From positions 1,527,001 through 1,591,000 of the forward strand of contig NZ_CP041745.1 in the NCBI RefSeq assembly GCF_007556815.1: a stretch of DNA of 64,000 bases. Direction: 5' to 3'. Origin of the DNA: Paraburkholderia megapolitana (lineage in GTDB: Bacteria > Pseudomonadota > Gammaproteobacteria > Burkholderiales > Burkholderiaceae). The position numbers were made by a program, and so were the translations under genes. Below the pieces are notes generated by a model. That model had not been told where the DNA came from. It saw nothing but the letters and a program-made list of their open reading frames with translations, and made no database searches. Below are positions 1 to 8,729 of this stretch, piece after piece. The first letter of the stretch is position 1. Each line of letters opens with the position of its first letter.

Positions 1-868
1 CGGCAGCGATCGCACGCGCGGCTTCTACGGTAGCTGGCAGTTCGTGAGTCAGGGGCTCAATACCGTGTGCGGATCGCTGCTAGGCGTGGCGCTTGCGGCA
101 TGGCTGTCGCCGCAGGCGCTCGAAAGCTGGGGTTGGCGCGTGCCGTTTGTGATCGGCATGGCGATGGGGCCGGTTGGCATCTATATTCGCCGTCATCTCG
201 ACGAAACGTTGCCGTTGCCGCCGGCGGGCGTGGCGCAGACGGATCTCGCGGCCATGAAGCAGCCAGTGCGGGAGATCTTCAACGGGCATTCCGCCGCGGT
301 CGTATGCGGTGTGCTCACGACGATCGGTGGTACCGCCGCGAACTACATCGTGCTGTTCTATCTGTCCACCTACGCGATCCGCATCCTGCATCTGCCGATG
401 GCGCTCGCTTTGTGGGCCGCGTGGACCGCGGCGGCGGTCACGGTGGTGTGCTCGCCGTTTGCCGGAGCGCTATCGGATCGCGTCGGCCGCAAGCGCGTGA
501 TGTGGATCTCGCGCGTGCTGCTGATCCTCGCGGTGTATCCCGCGTTCATGGCGATCAACGCGACGCCGACCGTGCCGGTGCTGCTCGCCGTGGTGGCAGG
601 GCTCGCGGTGCTGGTCGCGTTTACCGCGGTACCGAACATCGTGATGTTGCCGGAGCTTTTTCCGCGTGCGATCCGGGCGACGGGGATGTCGATTGTCTAC
701 TGCATCGGCGTGTCGATCTTCGGTGGGTTTGCGCAATTCTTCGCGACGTGGTTGATCCAGCTGTCGGGCAATACGTTGGCGCCTGCGTGGTATCTGATCG
801 GCTGCAGCCTGGTGTCGTTGTTGCCGCTGCCGTTCATGCGTGAAACGGCGGGTAGGGCGATTGATTGA
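1..868 (+). CDS. MHS-family MFS transporter, 5' end cut off by the window
   Basis: Reading frame opens at base 2 and runs to a TGA at 866-868, giving about 288 residues of the C-terminal two thirds of a metabolite:H+ symporter; the usual family length is about 430-450. Seen: several hydrophobic membrane segments and a second-half motif A (GALSDRVGRKR) in the loop after the middle helices, as in citrate/alpha-ketoglutarate/shikimate-type MHS permeases. The substrate cannot be read from the sequence. The N-terminal half and the promoter lie before base 1. No partner gene follows on the same strand, so nothing in the context narrows its job. Confidence 0.85.
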   Translation, partial: GSDRTRGFYGSWQFVSQGLNTVCGSLLGVALAAWLSPQALESWGWRVPFVIGMAMGPVGIYIRRHLDETLPLPPAGVAQTDLAAMKQPVREIFNGHSAAVVCGVLTTIGGTAANYIVLFYLSTYAIRILHLPMALALWAAWTAAAVTVVCSPFAGALSDRVGRKRVMWISRVLLILAVYPAFMAINATPTVPVLLAVVAGLAVLVAFTAVPNIVMLPELFPRAIRATGMSIVYCIGVSIFGGFAQFFATWLIQLSGNTLAPAWYLIGCSLVSLLPLPFMRETAGRAID

Positions 869-951
869 TTCGGGGCAGTGGGTTGGGGTGCAGACTCGCG
901 GTTGAATTCGCTGTTGCGTTCTATTGCACGCCATATTCGTTCGACCAGCCA

Positions 952-1854
952 TCAACCAGCCAGATCGCGAACCGGTTTCGCTTTGTCGTTAAACCACTTC
1001 GTCAGCCCCACATCATCCCATCCGCGCGCGATGGCTTCGGCTTGCCGCAGCCGCTCGACGCCCTCCGCTTTGCGCGAAAGACCGATCAGTGCACGTGCGG
1101 ACTCAAGCAGCAGAAACGCGCGATCGACGTCTTCGGAACCGTTCGTCTCGATCAGTTGCCGACCGCGTTCGGCGGCTTCGAGCGCGTTCGCGTAATCGGC
1201 GATGCGGTTGAAAACCAGCGCGCACAAATAATCGGCGCGCTCGTGATTGACCCATGTTCCCGCGCGCTGCCAAAGCATCCGTGCCGCTGCTGCCCCTTGA
1301 ACCATCGCAGCGCGCACATCGGCATGGCCGAGCGTTTCATCGTCCAGCTCGATCAGCGCGGAGACGGCATTGTTCAGGCTCGCAGCAACCGCAGCGTCGA
1401 CGCCGCTCGCATCGTTCCACTGCTCGACGCCCCCGGCAATCGAGAGCAAAGCCACCGCCGCTTCAAGCGCGCGAGCAGGGCTGATGGAGAAACTGATAGC
1501 GGACGCGCGCACCGCGATAGTTGCCTGGTCTGCGCGTATGCGATCCTGGACCATGCGGCGTTCCAGCGCGATGCCGGCAAGCAGATTGCCACTGAGATGC
1601 GCGGCCACGGCGGCGTGGCGAAGCGCGGGTTGCGGCAACGACGTATGCCGCGAAATGGCCTTTTCAATCAACTCGTGAGCCTCGGACCAGTGACCGAATT
1701 TCTCGCCAATCACGTGGTCCACGAGCCATGTGAAACGGCCGAGCTGATCTGCGGGTACATCTTGATCAACCATCCCGTGAAGCGCCGCGGCTGCCGCTTG
1801 AGGTTCGTCGTCGTGGTTCTGCATCAACAGGCTGAGGTCGTCCGCAATGGTCAC
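952..1854 (-). CDS. Hypothetical alpha-helical (TPR-like) protein
   Basis: A 300-residue soluble protein with a GTG start preceded by AGGAAA about nine bases upstream. It has no signal peptide or membrane segment. The sequence is almost entirely amphipathic helices rich in Ala, Leu and Arg, with alternating small and large residues of the kind seen in tetratricopeptide-type repeats; the C-terminal part (ALEAAERGRQLIE, followed by a second similar helix pair) is the most TPR-like. I do not recognise a named family. It is followed on the other strand by the transporter end and preceded by a separate membrane-protein gene. A scaffold or regulatory role would be a guess. Confidence 0.7.
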   Translation of the reverse strand: MTIADDLSLLMQNHDDEPQAAAAALHGMVDQDVPADQLGRFTWLVDHVIGEKFGHWSEAHELIEKAISRHTSLPQPALRHAAVAAHLSGNLLAGIALERRMVQDRIRADQATIAVRASAISFSISPARALEAAVALLSIAGGVEQWNDASGVDAAVAASLNNAVSALIELDDETLGHADVRAAMVQGAAAARMLWQRAGTWVNHERADYLCALVFNRIADYANALEAAERGRQLIETNGSEDVDRAFLLLESARALIGLSRKAEGVERLRQAEAIARGWDDVGLTKWFNDKAKPVRDLAG

Positions 1855-1976
1855 GTTGCTAGTTTCCTGTTTGAGCCGCAGTCAGCCGAAGCAGACTTTG
1901 GAGAGCTGTGGGAAGGATTGAGCATGAAGCTTAATGCAAGATTTAGTCTTCTTTGTCCCATCGCCAGCGGACCACG

Positions 1977-2390
1977 TTACCAATGCCAGCTCCAGCGGCT
2001 AAGCCAGGCTACGAGTGCCAGTCCCACGACAATCGCGACGATCGCAACCAGCAGGCGGCGCCACGCGGACAATCCGTTCGCGTCCGGGATGATCTTGAGC
2101 GAAACAAGAGCGATGCCACCATAGAGAGCGTAGAACGCTACCGCCGCACCCGCTAGAGCTGCAACCACAGTCATGAGCCGCATGGAGTCAATCACATACC
2201 AGGGAAACGAGCTGGATTCCCAGGGGTTGCCGGCGAGGCTGTAGTTGCTGAAATCCCGGTACACGAGAGCGCTAACGATCATCAGAATAAAAATGCTGGC
2301 GACGCAGAGCGCGCAGACAATTGCGTAGGCGACGATGACGATCTTTCTGCCTGCGACGAACCAGGAAGGTAAGGGGTGGGCGTTCTCCAT
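1977..2390 (-). CDS. Small integral membrane protein, function unknown
   Basis: 137 residues with a strong Shine-Dalgarno (AAGGAGTGTC before ATG). Hydrophobic stretches at about residues 14-40, 66-92 and 110-132 predict three transmembrane helices, with short basic loops and a Trp-rich C-terminus. No catalytic motif is visible. It lies 18 bases downstream of the MerR-type gene in the same orientation, so the two are probably co-transcribed; the regulator may act on this gene or on the divergent hydrolase. Family membership is not recognised. Confidence 0.7.
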   Translation of the reverse strand: MENAHPLPSWFVAGRKIVIVAYAIVCALCVASIFILMIVSALVYRDFSNYSLAGNPWESSSFPWYVIDSMRLMTVVAALAGAAVAFYALYGGIALVSLKIIPDANGLSAWRRLLVAIVAIVVGLALVAWLSRWSWHW

Positions 2391-2408
2391 GACACTCCTT
2401 CGCGGAAA

Positions 2409-2807
2409 TTAGTCTAGAGGCGGAACTGCTCCATCAGCCAGCGTCTTCAGCAGGCGCGCACGACGGCGTTCGAGATCGGCAATCTGACGCTCGATCGAGG
2501 CCAGGCGTTTGCGTTGAGCCGCGGAGGTTTCAGGGCATGCACCCGCGCCTTCGATCATACGCATGCAGTCGGGAAACGAGCGGATATCGGCCAGGCTGAA
2601 ACCCGTCGCGATCATGCGCTGAATCTGCCTGACCTGCGTGACGGCTGCCACTGGAAACACCCGGTAGCCATTGGTTGCGCGAACAGAGGTTAGCAGGGCG
2701 TGTTCATCGTAATGACGGATCGAGCGCACGCTTGCGCCGGTCTCTCGCGCCAGTTCGCCGATGGATAGCAACCTTTGTTCAATAGATTGGATCATGCGAA
2801 AAAGCAT
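2409..2807 (-). CDS. MerR-family transcriptional regulator
   Basis: 132 residues. The N-terminal winged helix-turn-helix has the typical opening LLSIGELARETGASVRSIRH followed by YDEHALL, then a central helix region and a C-terminal coiled coil rich in Arg, Glu and Leu. One Cys (in DCMRMIEGAGAC) lies before the coiled coil, with a second nearby; they could bind a metal or thiol ligand, but the full metal-binding pattern of CueR or MerR is not evident. The start is uncertain: ATG 2807 and ATG 2795 both lack a good ribosome site. It is divergent from the secreted hydrolase at 2884, with a MerR-like dyad between them, the classical arrangement for a self-regulated activator. Confidence 0.85.
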   Translation of the reverse strand: MLFRMIQSIEQRLLSIGELARETGASVRSIRHYDEHALLTSVRATNGYRVFPVAAVTQVRQIQRMIATGFSLADIRSFPDCMRMIEGAGACPETSAAQRKRLASIERQIADLERRRARLLKTLADGAVPPLD

Positions 2808-2819
2808 AGCACTTATCGC

Positions 2820-2850
2820 TTGACCCTCACATCAGTGTCAGGCTCCAGAC
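2820..2850 (+). promoter_or_regulatory. Putative MerR-type operator/promoter between divergent genes
   Basis: TTGACC at 2820-2825 resembles a -35 box. The imperfect dyad CCTCACATCAGTGTCAGG at 2825-2842 follows, and a weak -10 would start near 2845, giving a long spacer of about 19 bases. MerR-family activators bind such a dyad inside an over-long spacer. The -10 match is poor, so this is a candidate only. Confidence 0.4.
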
Positions 2851-2883
2851 TGTGAGCGTCTTAACGTTCCAGGAATACAACTC

Positions 2884-3792
2884 ATGCTCTACAAAACTCT
2901 TCGTCACGCGCTTGCGGCGTTCGCAGCGACGGTTGCCACGCTCGCAGTGTCATCAACGGCAATCGCGGATACAAAAAACTATACGGTCACCGCGCCGGAC
3001 GGCGTCGCACTGGCCGTCCAGGAATCGGGAAACCCACATGGGCCTGCTGTCGTGCTGATTCACGGATTGCTCGGCAGTCGTTTGAACTGGGATGCACAGG
3101 TCAACAGTGCCGAGCTGCAGCGGTATCGCATCATTACCTACGATCTGCGCGGCCACGGTTTATCCGGCAAACCAGTCGGGGCCGAAGCGTATCGCAACGG
3201 ACGGCATTGGGCCGATGACCTCGCCACCGTCATTGCGTCGTCGCATGCGAATCGACCTGTGCTGGTCGGGTGGTCGTTGGGCGGCGCCGTCATATCGAAC
3301 TATCTGGCCGCATTCGGCGACAACCAGATTGCCGGGGCGGTGTATGTCGACGGTGTCATCGAACTGAAAGCGGACCAGATTGTGGCGCGTCCGCAGGTCT
3401 ATCGCGACATGACTTCAGCCGATCTGAAAACCCACCTCGATGGCGAGCGCACGTTCCTGAGCCTGTGCTTCCACACGCAGCCCGACAGCTCCACCACCGA
3501 GCGCCTGCTTGCAAACGCGGCGATGGCGTCGTGGGACATGCAAAGCGCCGTTCAGTCGATGACGGTCCCTGCTGCCGAGGGCTTAAGCAAGATCAAGGTG
3601 CCCGTGCTGCTGCTCTACGGCGAGCAAGACGCGCTTGTGAACACGCGCGGCGCAATCGCCCGGGCGAAAGCACTCGATCCGCACATTCAAACGAAGCTGT
3701 ACGCAAATTCAGGTCATGCGCCTTTCATGGAAGAGGCGGATCGTTTCAATCACGATCTGGCGGCTTTCATCGATAGTGTTGCGACGCACTGA
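2884..3792 (+). CDS. Secreted alpha/beta hydrolase
   Basis: 302 residues. An N-terminal signal peptide with an Ala-rich core ends at a plausible AIA-DT cleavage site, so the enzyme should be periplasmic or exported. The alpha/beta hydrolase fold is shown by the oxyanion segment VLIHGLLGSRLNW, the nucleophile elbow GWSLGG (Ser), an acid in LLYGEQDALV and the final His in NSGHAPFME. Substrate is unknown; the family includes esterases, lactonases and haloperoxidase-like enzymes. ATG 2884 has AGGAA eight bases upstream. It is divergent from a MerR regulator that may control it. Confidence 0.85.
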   Translation: MLYKTLRHALAAFAATVATLAVSSTAIADTKNYTVTAPDGVALAVQESGNPHGPAVVLIHGLLGSRLNWDAQVNSAELQRYRIITYDLRGHGLSGKPVGAEAYRNGRHWADDLATVIASSHANRPVLVGWSLGGAVISNYLAAFGDNQIAGAVYVDGVIELKADQIVARPQVYRDMTSADLKTHLDGERTFLSLCFHTQPDSSTTERLLANAAMASWDMQSAVQSMTVPAAEGLSKIKVPVLLLYGEQDALVNTRGAIARAKALDPHIQTKLYANSGHAPFMEEADRFNHDLAAFIDSVATH

Positions 3793-3947
3793 GTCGATAT
3801 CCGGGAGTCAATCGACGATCGCGCTGTTACACCGACGCAAAAGACAATTGCCGGCTGGCATGTCCATGGTGTCGGGTCGCTGCGGTAAGCTGGGTCATCG
3901 CTCGACAACACCGGTTGGCGGGCCTCCTTTCAAGGACAGGTTCGCCC

Positions 3948-4478
3948 ATGAATGCCGTCGATTCCCTGCCATCTCTCGTCGACATCCTCGAGCCTGGCCT
4001 TTCGCTCGTGTTTTGCGGAATCAACCCGGGTATCCGTGCGGCATCGACGGGTCATCACTTTGCAGGCAGAAGCAACCGGTTCTGGCGAGTCGTGCATCTT
4101 GCCGGCTTTACGCCCGAACAGATTCGTCCCGAAGACGATCGCACGTTGCTTCAGTACGGTTACGGTCTCACGGCAGTGGTTCCGCGGGCCACTGCAAGTG
4201 CCGCCGAACTGTCACGCCCGGAGATCGAACTGGCTGGGGATGACTTCCGACGCAAGATCGAGCAGTACGCACCACGCCACATTGCGTTTCTGGGAAAGAT
4301 GGCGCTCTCGGCGATCTCCGGTACACGCGATATCGAGTGGGGGCTGCAAACCAGATCGTTCGGCGGTGCACGCACGTGGGTCTTGCCGAATCCAAGTGGA
4401 TTGAACCGGGCGTTCGACCTCGATGCACTGGTCGTCGCCTACCGGGAAGTTCGCATCGCATTGACGTCCGGCTCTTAA
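3948..4478 (+). CDS. mug: G/U (T) mismatch-specific uracil/thymine DNA glycosylase
   Basis: 176 residues from ATG 3948, which has GGACAGG eight bases upstream; a TTG at 3915 in the same frame is less likely. Mug-type glycosylases of the uracil-DNA glycosylase superfamily remove uracil, ethenocytosine and sometimes thymine from mismatches. Seen: the catalytic-loop motif GINPG near residue 26 (Asn of the NPG motif activates water) and the DNA-intercalating loop NPSGLN near residue 150, in the right order and spacing for the family. Base-excision repair enzyme of the cytoplasm. It stands alone between a hydrolase and an oxidoreductase with no operon partner. Confidence 0.9.
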   Translation: MNAVDSLPSLVDILEPGLSLVFCGINPGIRAASTGHHFAGRSNRFWRVVHLAGFTPEQIRPEDDRTLLQYGYGLTAVVPRATASAAELSRPEIELAGDDFRRKIEQYAPRHIAFLGKMALSAISGTRDIEWGLQTRSFGGARTWVLPNPSGLNRAFDLDALVVAYREVRIALTSGS

Positions 4479-4531
4479 ACATGAGCGCCGGTCTTTCTTC
4501 GCAGGACATGAAGTAGTACGGAGGTGTCACC

Positions 4532-5470
4532 ATGATTGAGTCGACCGATTTCCGCAGCAAAACCCTGGCGCTAAATCACGGAGACGGCCGTATGCCCGCG
4601 CTCGGATTCGGCACGCTGATTCCCGATGCCGCCACCACGATCAGCGCGACCAGAGACGCACTGCGCGCCGGCTATCGACACTTCGACGCCGCCGAGCGCT
4701 ATCGCAACGAGCGCGAAGTTGGCGAAGCGCTGCGCACAGAACGCGCTGCAGGAGGGATCGCACGCGAAGACCTCTTCCTCACCACCAAACTGTGGAATAC
4801 CAATCATCGGCCCGAGCGCGTCCGGCCGGCCTTCGAGGCAAGTCTTGAAAGACTCGGCATCGACTACCTCGATCTGTATCTGATCCACACGCCGTTCGCG
4901 TTTCAACCAGGGGAAGAGCAGGACCCCCGCGACGAAAACGGCGCGGTCGTCTACGACGAAGGAGTAACCTTGCTCGATACGTGGAGAGCGATGGAAGCGC
5001 TCGTCGATCAGGGGAAGTGTCGGGCCATCGGTCTATCCGACATCGGTCTCGACAGATTGCGCCCGCTCTATGAAGCGGCACGGATCAAGCCGTCGGCCGT
5101 GCAGATCGAAGCGCATCCGTATCTTCCGGAAACGGAACTGCTGGAATTCTGCAAGGAGCACGGAATCGTGTTTCTGGCCTTCGCGCCATTGGGTCACGGA
5201 ATCCGGCCGGGACCGCTCGAAGATCCGGTCATTGTGCGGATCGCCGCGCAAACCGGTATAACGCCTGCGCAGGTGCTGCTGGCGTGGGCGGTTCAGCGCG
5301 GTGGTGCGTTACTCACCACACCGAAAACCGAGGCCCGTGCGCGCGAGAATTTCACTGTCTCGGCGCTTCCCGCCGACGCATTCGACGAGATCAACCGGAT
5401 CGAGACAAGGCAGCGGTTCAACGAAGTCGTCAAGACGGGTAGCCCGGGGTTTATTCCGCGGCGCACGTAA
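4532..5470 (+). CDS. Aldo/keto reductase
   Basis: 312 residues, the usual AKR length. Seen: GFGTLIPDA near the N-terminus, FDAAERYRNEREVG with the catalytic Asp and Tyr, TTKLW with the catalytic Lys, and DLYLIHTPF with the catalytic His; IGLSDI and QIEAHPYL are further barrel signatures. NADPH-dependent reduction of carbonyl compounds is known for the family; the specific substrate is not evident. ATG 4532 follows a GGAGG ribosome site. The NTF2-like gene begins 37 bases downstream with its own good ribosome site, so the two may be co-transcribed. Confidence 0.9.
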   Translation: MIESTDFRSKTLALNHGDGRMPALGFGTLIPDAATTISATRDALRAGYRHFDAAERYRNEREVGEALRTERAAGGIAREDLFLTTKLWNTNHRPERVRPAFEASLERLGIDYLDLYLIHTPFAFQPGEEQDPRDENGAVVYDEGVTLLDTWRAMEALVDQGKCRAIGLSDIGLDRLRPLYEAARIKPSAVQIEAHPYLPETELLEFCKEHGIVFLAFAPLGHGIRPGPLEDPVIVRIAAQTGITPAQVLLAWAVQRGGALLTTPKTEARARENFTVSALPADAFDEINRIETRQRFNEVVKTGSPGFIPRRT

Positions 5471-5507
5471 CCGATTAGCGTAACAGACGGGTATCCGGAG
5501 GCACATC

Positions 5508-5894
5508 ATGCAGGAAGCACAAATACGCGAAATCCTGAATGCGCACTGGCAGGCGTCGGCGGCCGGCGATCTGGAAGCGGAACACGACATCTACGCCGAC
5601 GATTCGATCTGCGACTATCCGCAGTCACGCGAACGGATTCTCGGGCGAGCCAATTTGCAGGCGCTGCGCGGACATCATCCAGGCAAGCCGTCGGGGTTCG
5701 AGGTCACGCGGATTCAGGGCGAAGGCAATCTCTGGGTTTCGCAATACTCGATCAACTACCAGGGGCGAGCCGCCTACACGATCAGCGTCATGGAGTTCCG
5801 CGACGACGGCAAGGTCGTGCACGAGACGCAGTACTTTACGGACCCGTTCGAAGCACCGGCGTGGCGCAGCCAGTGGGTTCAGAAGATGCCGTGA
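5508..5894 (+). CDS. SnoaL/NTF2-like small protein
   Basis: 128 residues with a strong GGAGG site before ATG 5508. The pattern, an N-terminal helix with HWQASAAGDLEAEHDIYADDSICDYPQ, an RILGR segment and later beta strands ending in TQYFTDPFEAP, fits the cone-shaped NTF2-like/SnoaL fold. Members are small isomerases, dehydratases or ligand-binding proteins, often poorly characterised. No signal peptide. Its position after the aldo/keto reductase suggests a shared minor metabolic role, which is inference. Confidence 0.75.
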   Translation: MQEAQIREILNAHWQASAAGDLEAEHDIYADDSICDYPQSRERILGRANLQALRGHHPGKPSGFEVTRIQGEGNLWVSQYSINYQGRAAYTISVMEFRDDGKVVHETQYFTDPFEAPAWRSQWVQKMP

Positions 5895-5945
5895 CGCTTG
5901 TCGTCATCGGCATCGTCATCGGCATCCTCGGTCGTCGAGGCAAGA

Positions 5946-7232
5946 CTAGTCCGCGGATCCCGCAGCAGCAGGTGCGTCGCCCGTAGCGCCTGCTGCCGCT
6001 TCTTCGGCACGGTGCGCATCGCGAGTCTCGGGCATCGCGAGCCAGACGAGCAGCACCGCGAGCGCCCCGGCCGTCGCGAGCCCGAAGAAGCTGGTGGCAT
6101 TGCCGAAGTGATCCGCGACGAAGCCCGCGGCCGCTGTACTGAGCGTTGCACCGATGCCCGCCGCGAGGCCGAACAAGCCGATACACAGGTTGTAGCGTCC
6201 CTTGCCGCCGGCGACGTCGGCCGCGATCAGCGGCAACATCACACCGAATACCGCCGCGCTTATCCCGTCGAGCATCTGCACCGGCACCAGCAGAAAAGGG
6301 CTGCTCACACCCGCAAACAACAGCGCACGCACCGGCAGCGCGGAGAAGCCGATCAGCAGGATCGGCCGGCGTCCCCAGCGCTGCGCAGTGCGTCCGACCC
6401 ATGGCGAGAGCATCGCGACGATCGCCTGCGGCACGATGATGCACGCGGCAATCACGAGCTGCACGTTGTCGCCCATGCCGGCAGTCACTTCGCCGGCCGC
6501 GAGATTCAGCATCGCCGCATTCGACAGATGGAACAGCACGATACAGGCCGCGAAGGTCAGCATGCGGCGATCGCGCAGCAGCTCGAGCAAGGTCTCGCGC
6601 TCGCCCAGCGCGTCTGTTTTTGCACTGGCTTTGTTCGGCTTGACGGCTTTCGCGGGCGAGCTGGTGTACTCGGACTGGATCATCGCGAGTGCGACGAGTG
6701 CGGGCAGCGCCAGCCCGGCGGTTAGCCAGAACACCGCGCGCGCCGAGAAGTATTCGCCGAACAGACCCATCAGGCCGGCCGCGACCGCACTGCCTATCGA
6801 TGCCCAGCGTGCATTGCGCCCAAGCCGGTCGCCGAGATCCTGACGGCCCACGAGCGCGAACGAGATTGCCGCCATTGCCGGCACGAGCATGCAGCTCGCG
6901 AAGCCGTGGAATACTTCCGCGGCGATCACCGGCAACACCGTCGGACTCGACGCGAGCAAGACCGCACTCAGAATGATCGCGACGATTGCCCAGGCAGCAG
7001 CCCCTTTCTTGTTCTTCAGCGCATCGACCGCGGCGCCGCCAGGCACCTGGCTGACCATTGCGCTGATCGTGCCCACCGACAGCACCATGCCGATCTCACC
7101 CTGCGTCCACTTATGCGAGGCGAGATACGACGCGATGAACGGCCCGAAGCCCGTTTGCACGTTGGCCACGAAAAAGTTGAGCCAGTCGAGCGCGCGCAGG
7201 CTGCGGGTATTGACCATAAGCGGGTTCGTCAT
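5946..7232 (-). CDS. MFS transporter
   Basis: 428 residues with about twelve hydrophobic segments in two halves and a central cytoplasmic loop around residues 195-215 rich in Lys and Ala. The N-half loop after helix 2 (PGGAAVDALKNKK) and the C-half loop (GRTAQRWGRRPIL) are the motif A positions. The C-terminal tail is Ala-rich. Substrate unknown; the general look is that of a drug- or metabolite-efflux MFS. Its ATG overlaps the stop of the upstream lipoprotein gene by four bases (ATGA), so translation of the two is coupled and they probably work together at the envelope. Confidence 0.85.
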   Translation of the reverse strand: MTNPLMVNTRSLRALDWLNFFVANVQTGFGPFIASYLASHKWTQGEIGMVLSVGTISAMVSQVPGGAAVDALKNKKGAAAWAIVAIILSAVLLASSPTVLPVIAAEVFHGFASCMLVPAMAAISFALVGRQDLGDRLGRNARWASIGSAVAAGLMGLFGEYFSARAVFWLTAGLALPALVALAMIQSEYTSSPAKAVKPNKASAKTDALGERETLLELLRDRRMLTFAACIVLFHLSNAAMLNLAAGEVTAGMGDNVQLVIAACIIVPQAIVAMLSPWVGRTAQRWGRRPILLIGFSALPVRALLFAGVSSPFLLVPVQMLDGISAAVFGVMLPLIAADVAGGKGRYNLCIGLFGLAAGIGATLSTAAAGFVADHFGNATSFFGLATAGALAVLLVWLAMPETRDAHRAEEAAAGATGDAPAAAGSAD

Positions 7233-8221
7233 CTCGACGCCCGGGCCGGCGAGGCCGCTGCGGGTGGAGCAGTTGGGGGAGCCGCGCTAGCGGGCGCAGC
7301 CGCGACCGGCACCACAGGAGAAACCGCCTGGATTGGTTTGTCCGACGCGTAGGGTGGCGACGCCTTGATCTGCGCGTCGTTGAGATCGAGCAGGGCGTGC
7401 AGCAGTTTATCTTTGGTGACGAAGCGCAGCGCCGACCAGTTTGCCGCGATCGTGCGACGGTCCGGGCTCACCATGCCGCTGACGTCGAGGACGACGGCCT
7501 GCGGTTGCGCGCTACCGTCGATCAGCACATCGACCACGCGACCCACGGCGGCGCCGTTCGGTCGTTCGACGGTCGTGTCGAGCAGCGGCAGTTGCGTGGC
7601 CGTTACCGGCACACCTGCGCCGGCGCGCTTCGGGCGATCGGCGAGCGGCAGCTTGCCGACCGGCACATCGAGTGTGATCGGCGAGCCATGGCCGCCCGGC
7701 GTGAAGCGGAACACGCTCCACGGAAAGCTCACCTTGCGGTCGCCGATACCGAGAAAGCCCTGCAGATTCACGATCATCTCGTTGGGCTTGCCGCCCGCGT
7801 CGGCAACCAGGTCGACCGCGCGGCCGATCACCTTGCCGTCGCGTCGCTGCACTTCGCTGTCGAGCAGCGCATGCGTCTGGCTGCGATCGATCAGACGCGT
7901 CGTGATGATCGGCGCAGGCGGCGGCGCAACCGGCGCGGACGCGACAACGGGTGGCGGCGGTTCGGGCTTGTGCGGCTTGACGGTCGGGTGCTTCGGTTTA
8001 TGCGGCTGGTCGTGTCCGGTCGTTTCGGGCTCTTCGGGTTCGGGCTCGGATGCCGCGACCGGTTCGCTGGCGGGTTCCACCGTGCTGACGAGCGCATCGG
8101 TGACCGGCGCGGGCTGCTGCCCGTGGAACAGCGCACAACCTGACAGCACAAGCGCGGCGAGCGCACCGGGTAGCAGGGGAGTTGGCAGACGCAAAGCTGG
8201 ACGTGGCAAACCGCCGCTCAT
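7229..8221 (-). CDS. PRC-barrel domain lipoprotein
   Basis: 330 residues from ATG 8221, chosen because GGAG lies nine bases upstream; in-frame starts at 8236 and 8269 are less well supported. Seen: a signal peptide ending in a lipobox (LVLSGC, Cys29), a long Pro/Glu/Lys/His-rich low-complexity linker (about residues 35-100), then two PRC-barrel-like repeats beginning LIDRSQTHALLDSEV and LPLLDTTVER, each with GKVIGRAVDLV or GAAVGRVVDVL. A Pro/Ala-rich tail follows. Likely an envelope-anchored protein whose linker spans the periplasm. It is the first gene of a two-gene unit with the MFS transporter (4-base overlap). Confidence 0.8.
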   Translation of the reverse strand: MSGGLPRPALRLPTPLLPGALAALVLSGCALFHGQQPAPVTDALVSTVEPASEPVAASEPEPEEPETTGHDQPHKPKHPTVKPHKPEPPPPVVASAPVAPPPAPIITTRLIDRSQTHALLDSEVQRRDGKVIGRAVDLVADAGGKPNEMIVNLQGFLGIGDRKVSFPWSVFRFTPGGHGSPITLDVPVGKLPLADRPKRAGAGVPVTATQLPLLDTTVERPNGAAVGRVVDVLIDGSAQPQAVVLDVSGMVSPDRRTIAANWSALRFVTKDKLLHALLDLNDAQIKASPPYASDKPIQAVSPVVPVAAAPASAAPPTAPPAAASPARASR

Positions 8222-8280
8222 CAATGAGTACTCCATGGGCCGCGCGGCGCACCTGTGGCGCCGCGGCATTGATCGATAGA

Positions 8281-8729
8281 TAGGGCGCAGTTTAACCTGC
8301 GGCGGCGCATCGCCTCGTTCAGCGCGGCGATGCGTTGGCGTTAGCGCGCGACGCGAGGTAAGATCGGCGCCGTTCGCTTCCGTTCAAAATCGCTGTACGT
8401 GCAGGCCGGAAGAACGACATGCGGTCATGCGTTACAGCAAGCCGGCAGCAATCCGGCGGCGATTCCGCCGCCGTCCGGCCGTAGGTGTAAACACGCGGCG
8501 CCTGCCCGCATACTCCCGTCCCTCCCGCGATATACGCCCGCTGACATGCCGGGCATGCCGTCCCTGCGATGGGAGGCCCGCTTGTGTTCGCCTACCCTTC
8601 GGGACAGCAAAAAAGAACGCTGCAGCGGCGCGCTGCAAGCCGAACCCGCAGCACATAAACCCAAGAGACGAACCCTGACGACGGCTGCACGCCAGCCGTT
8701 TCAGCATGCTGATAAAGGAGGCATTCGCC
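8281..8729 (+). other. Gene-free structured leader of the purine permease gene
   Basis: No convincing gene in this 449-base gap. Instead there is dense dyad symmetry: an outer pair GGCCGG (8404-8409) with CCGGCC (8475-8480) enclosing a perfect 8-bp stem with an ATTC loop (8454-8473) and a small CATG/CATG pair (8418-8429). A further CATGCC/GGCATG dyad lies near 8548-8560. This could be an RNA leader or attenuator for the permease at 8730. It does not match a riboswitch class I can recognise. Confidence 0.4.

Noticed and set aside
865..2124. 419-codon frame on the plus strand
   Set aside because: Runs opposite the helical-repeat gene and the membrane-protein gene; mixed composition without domains.
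5903..5926. 12-bp unit GTCATCGGCATC repeated twice
   Set aside because: Only two copies between convergent genes, most likely slippage; no sign of function.
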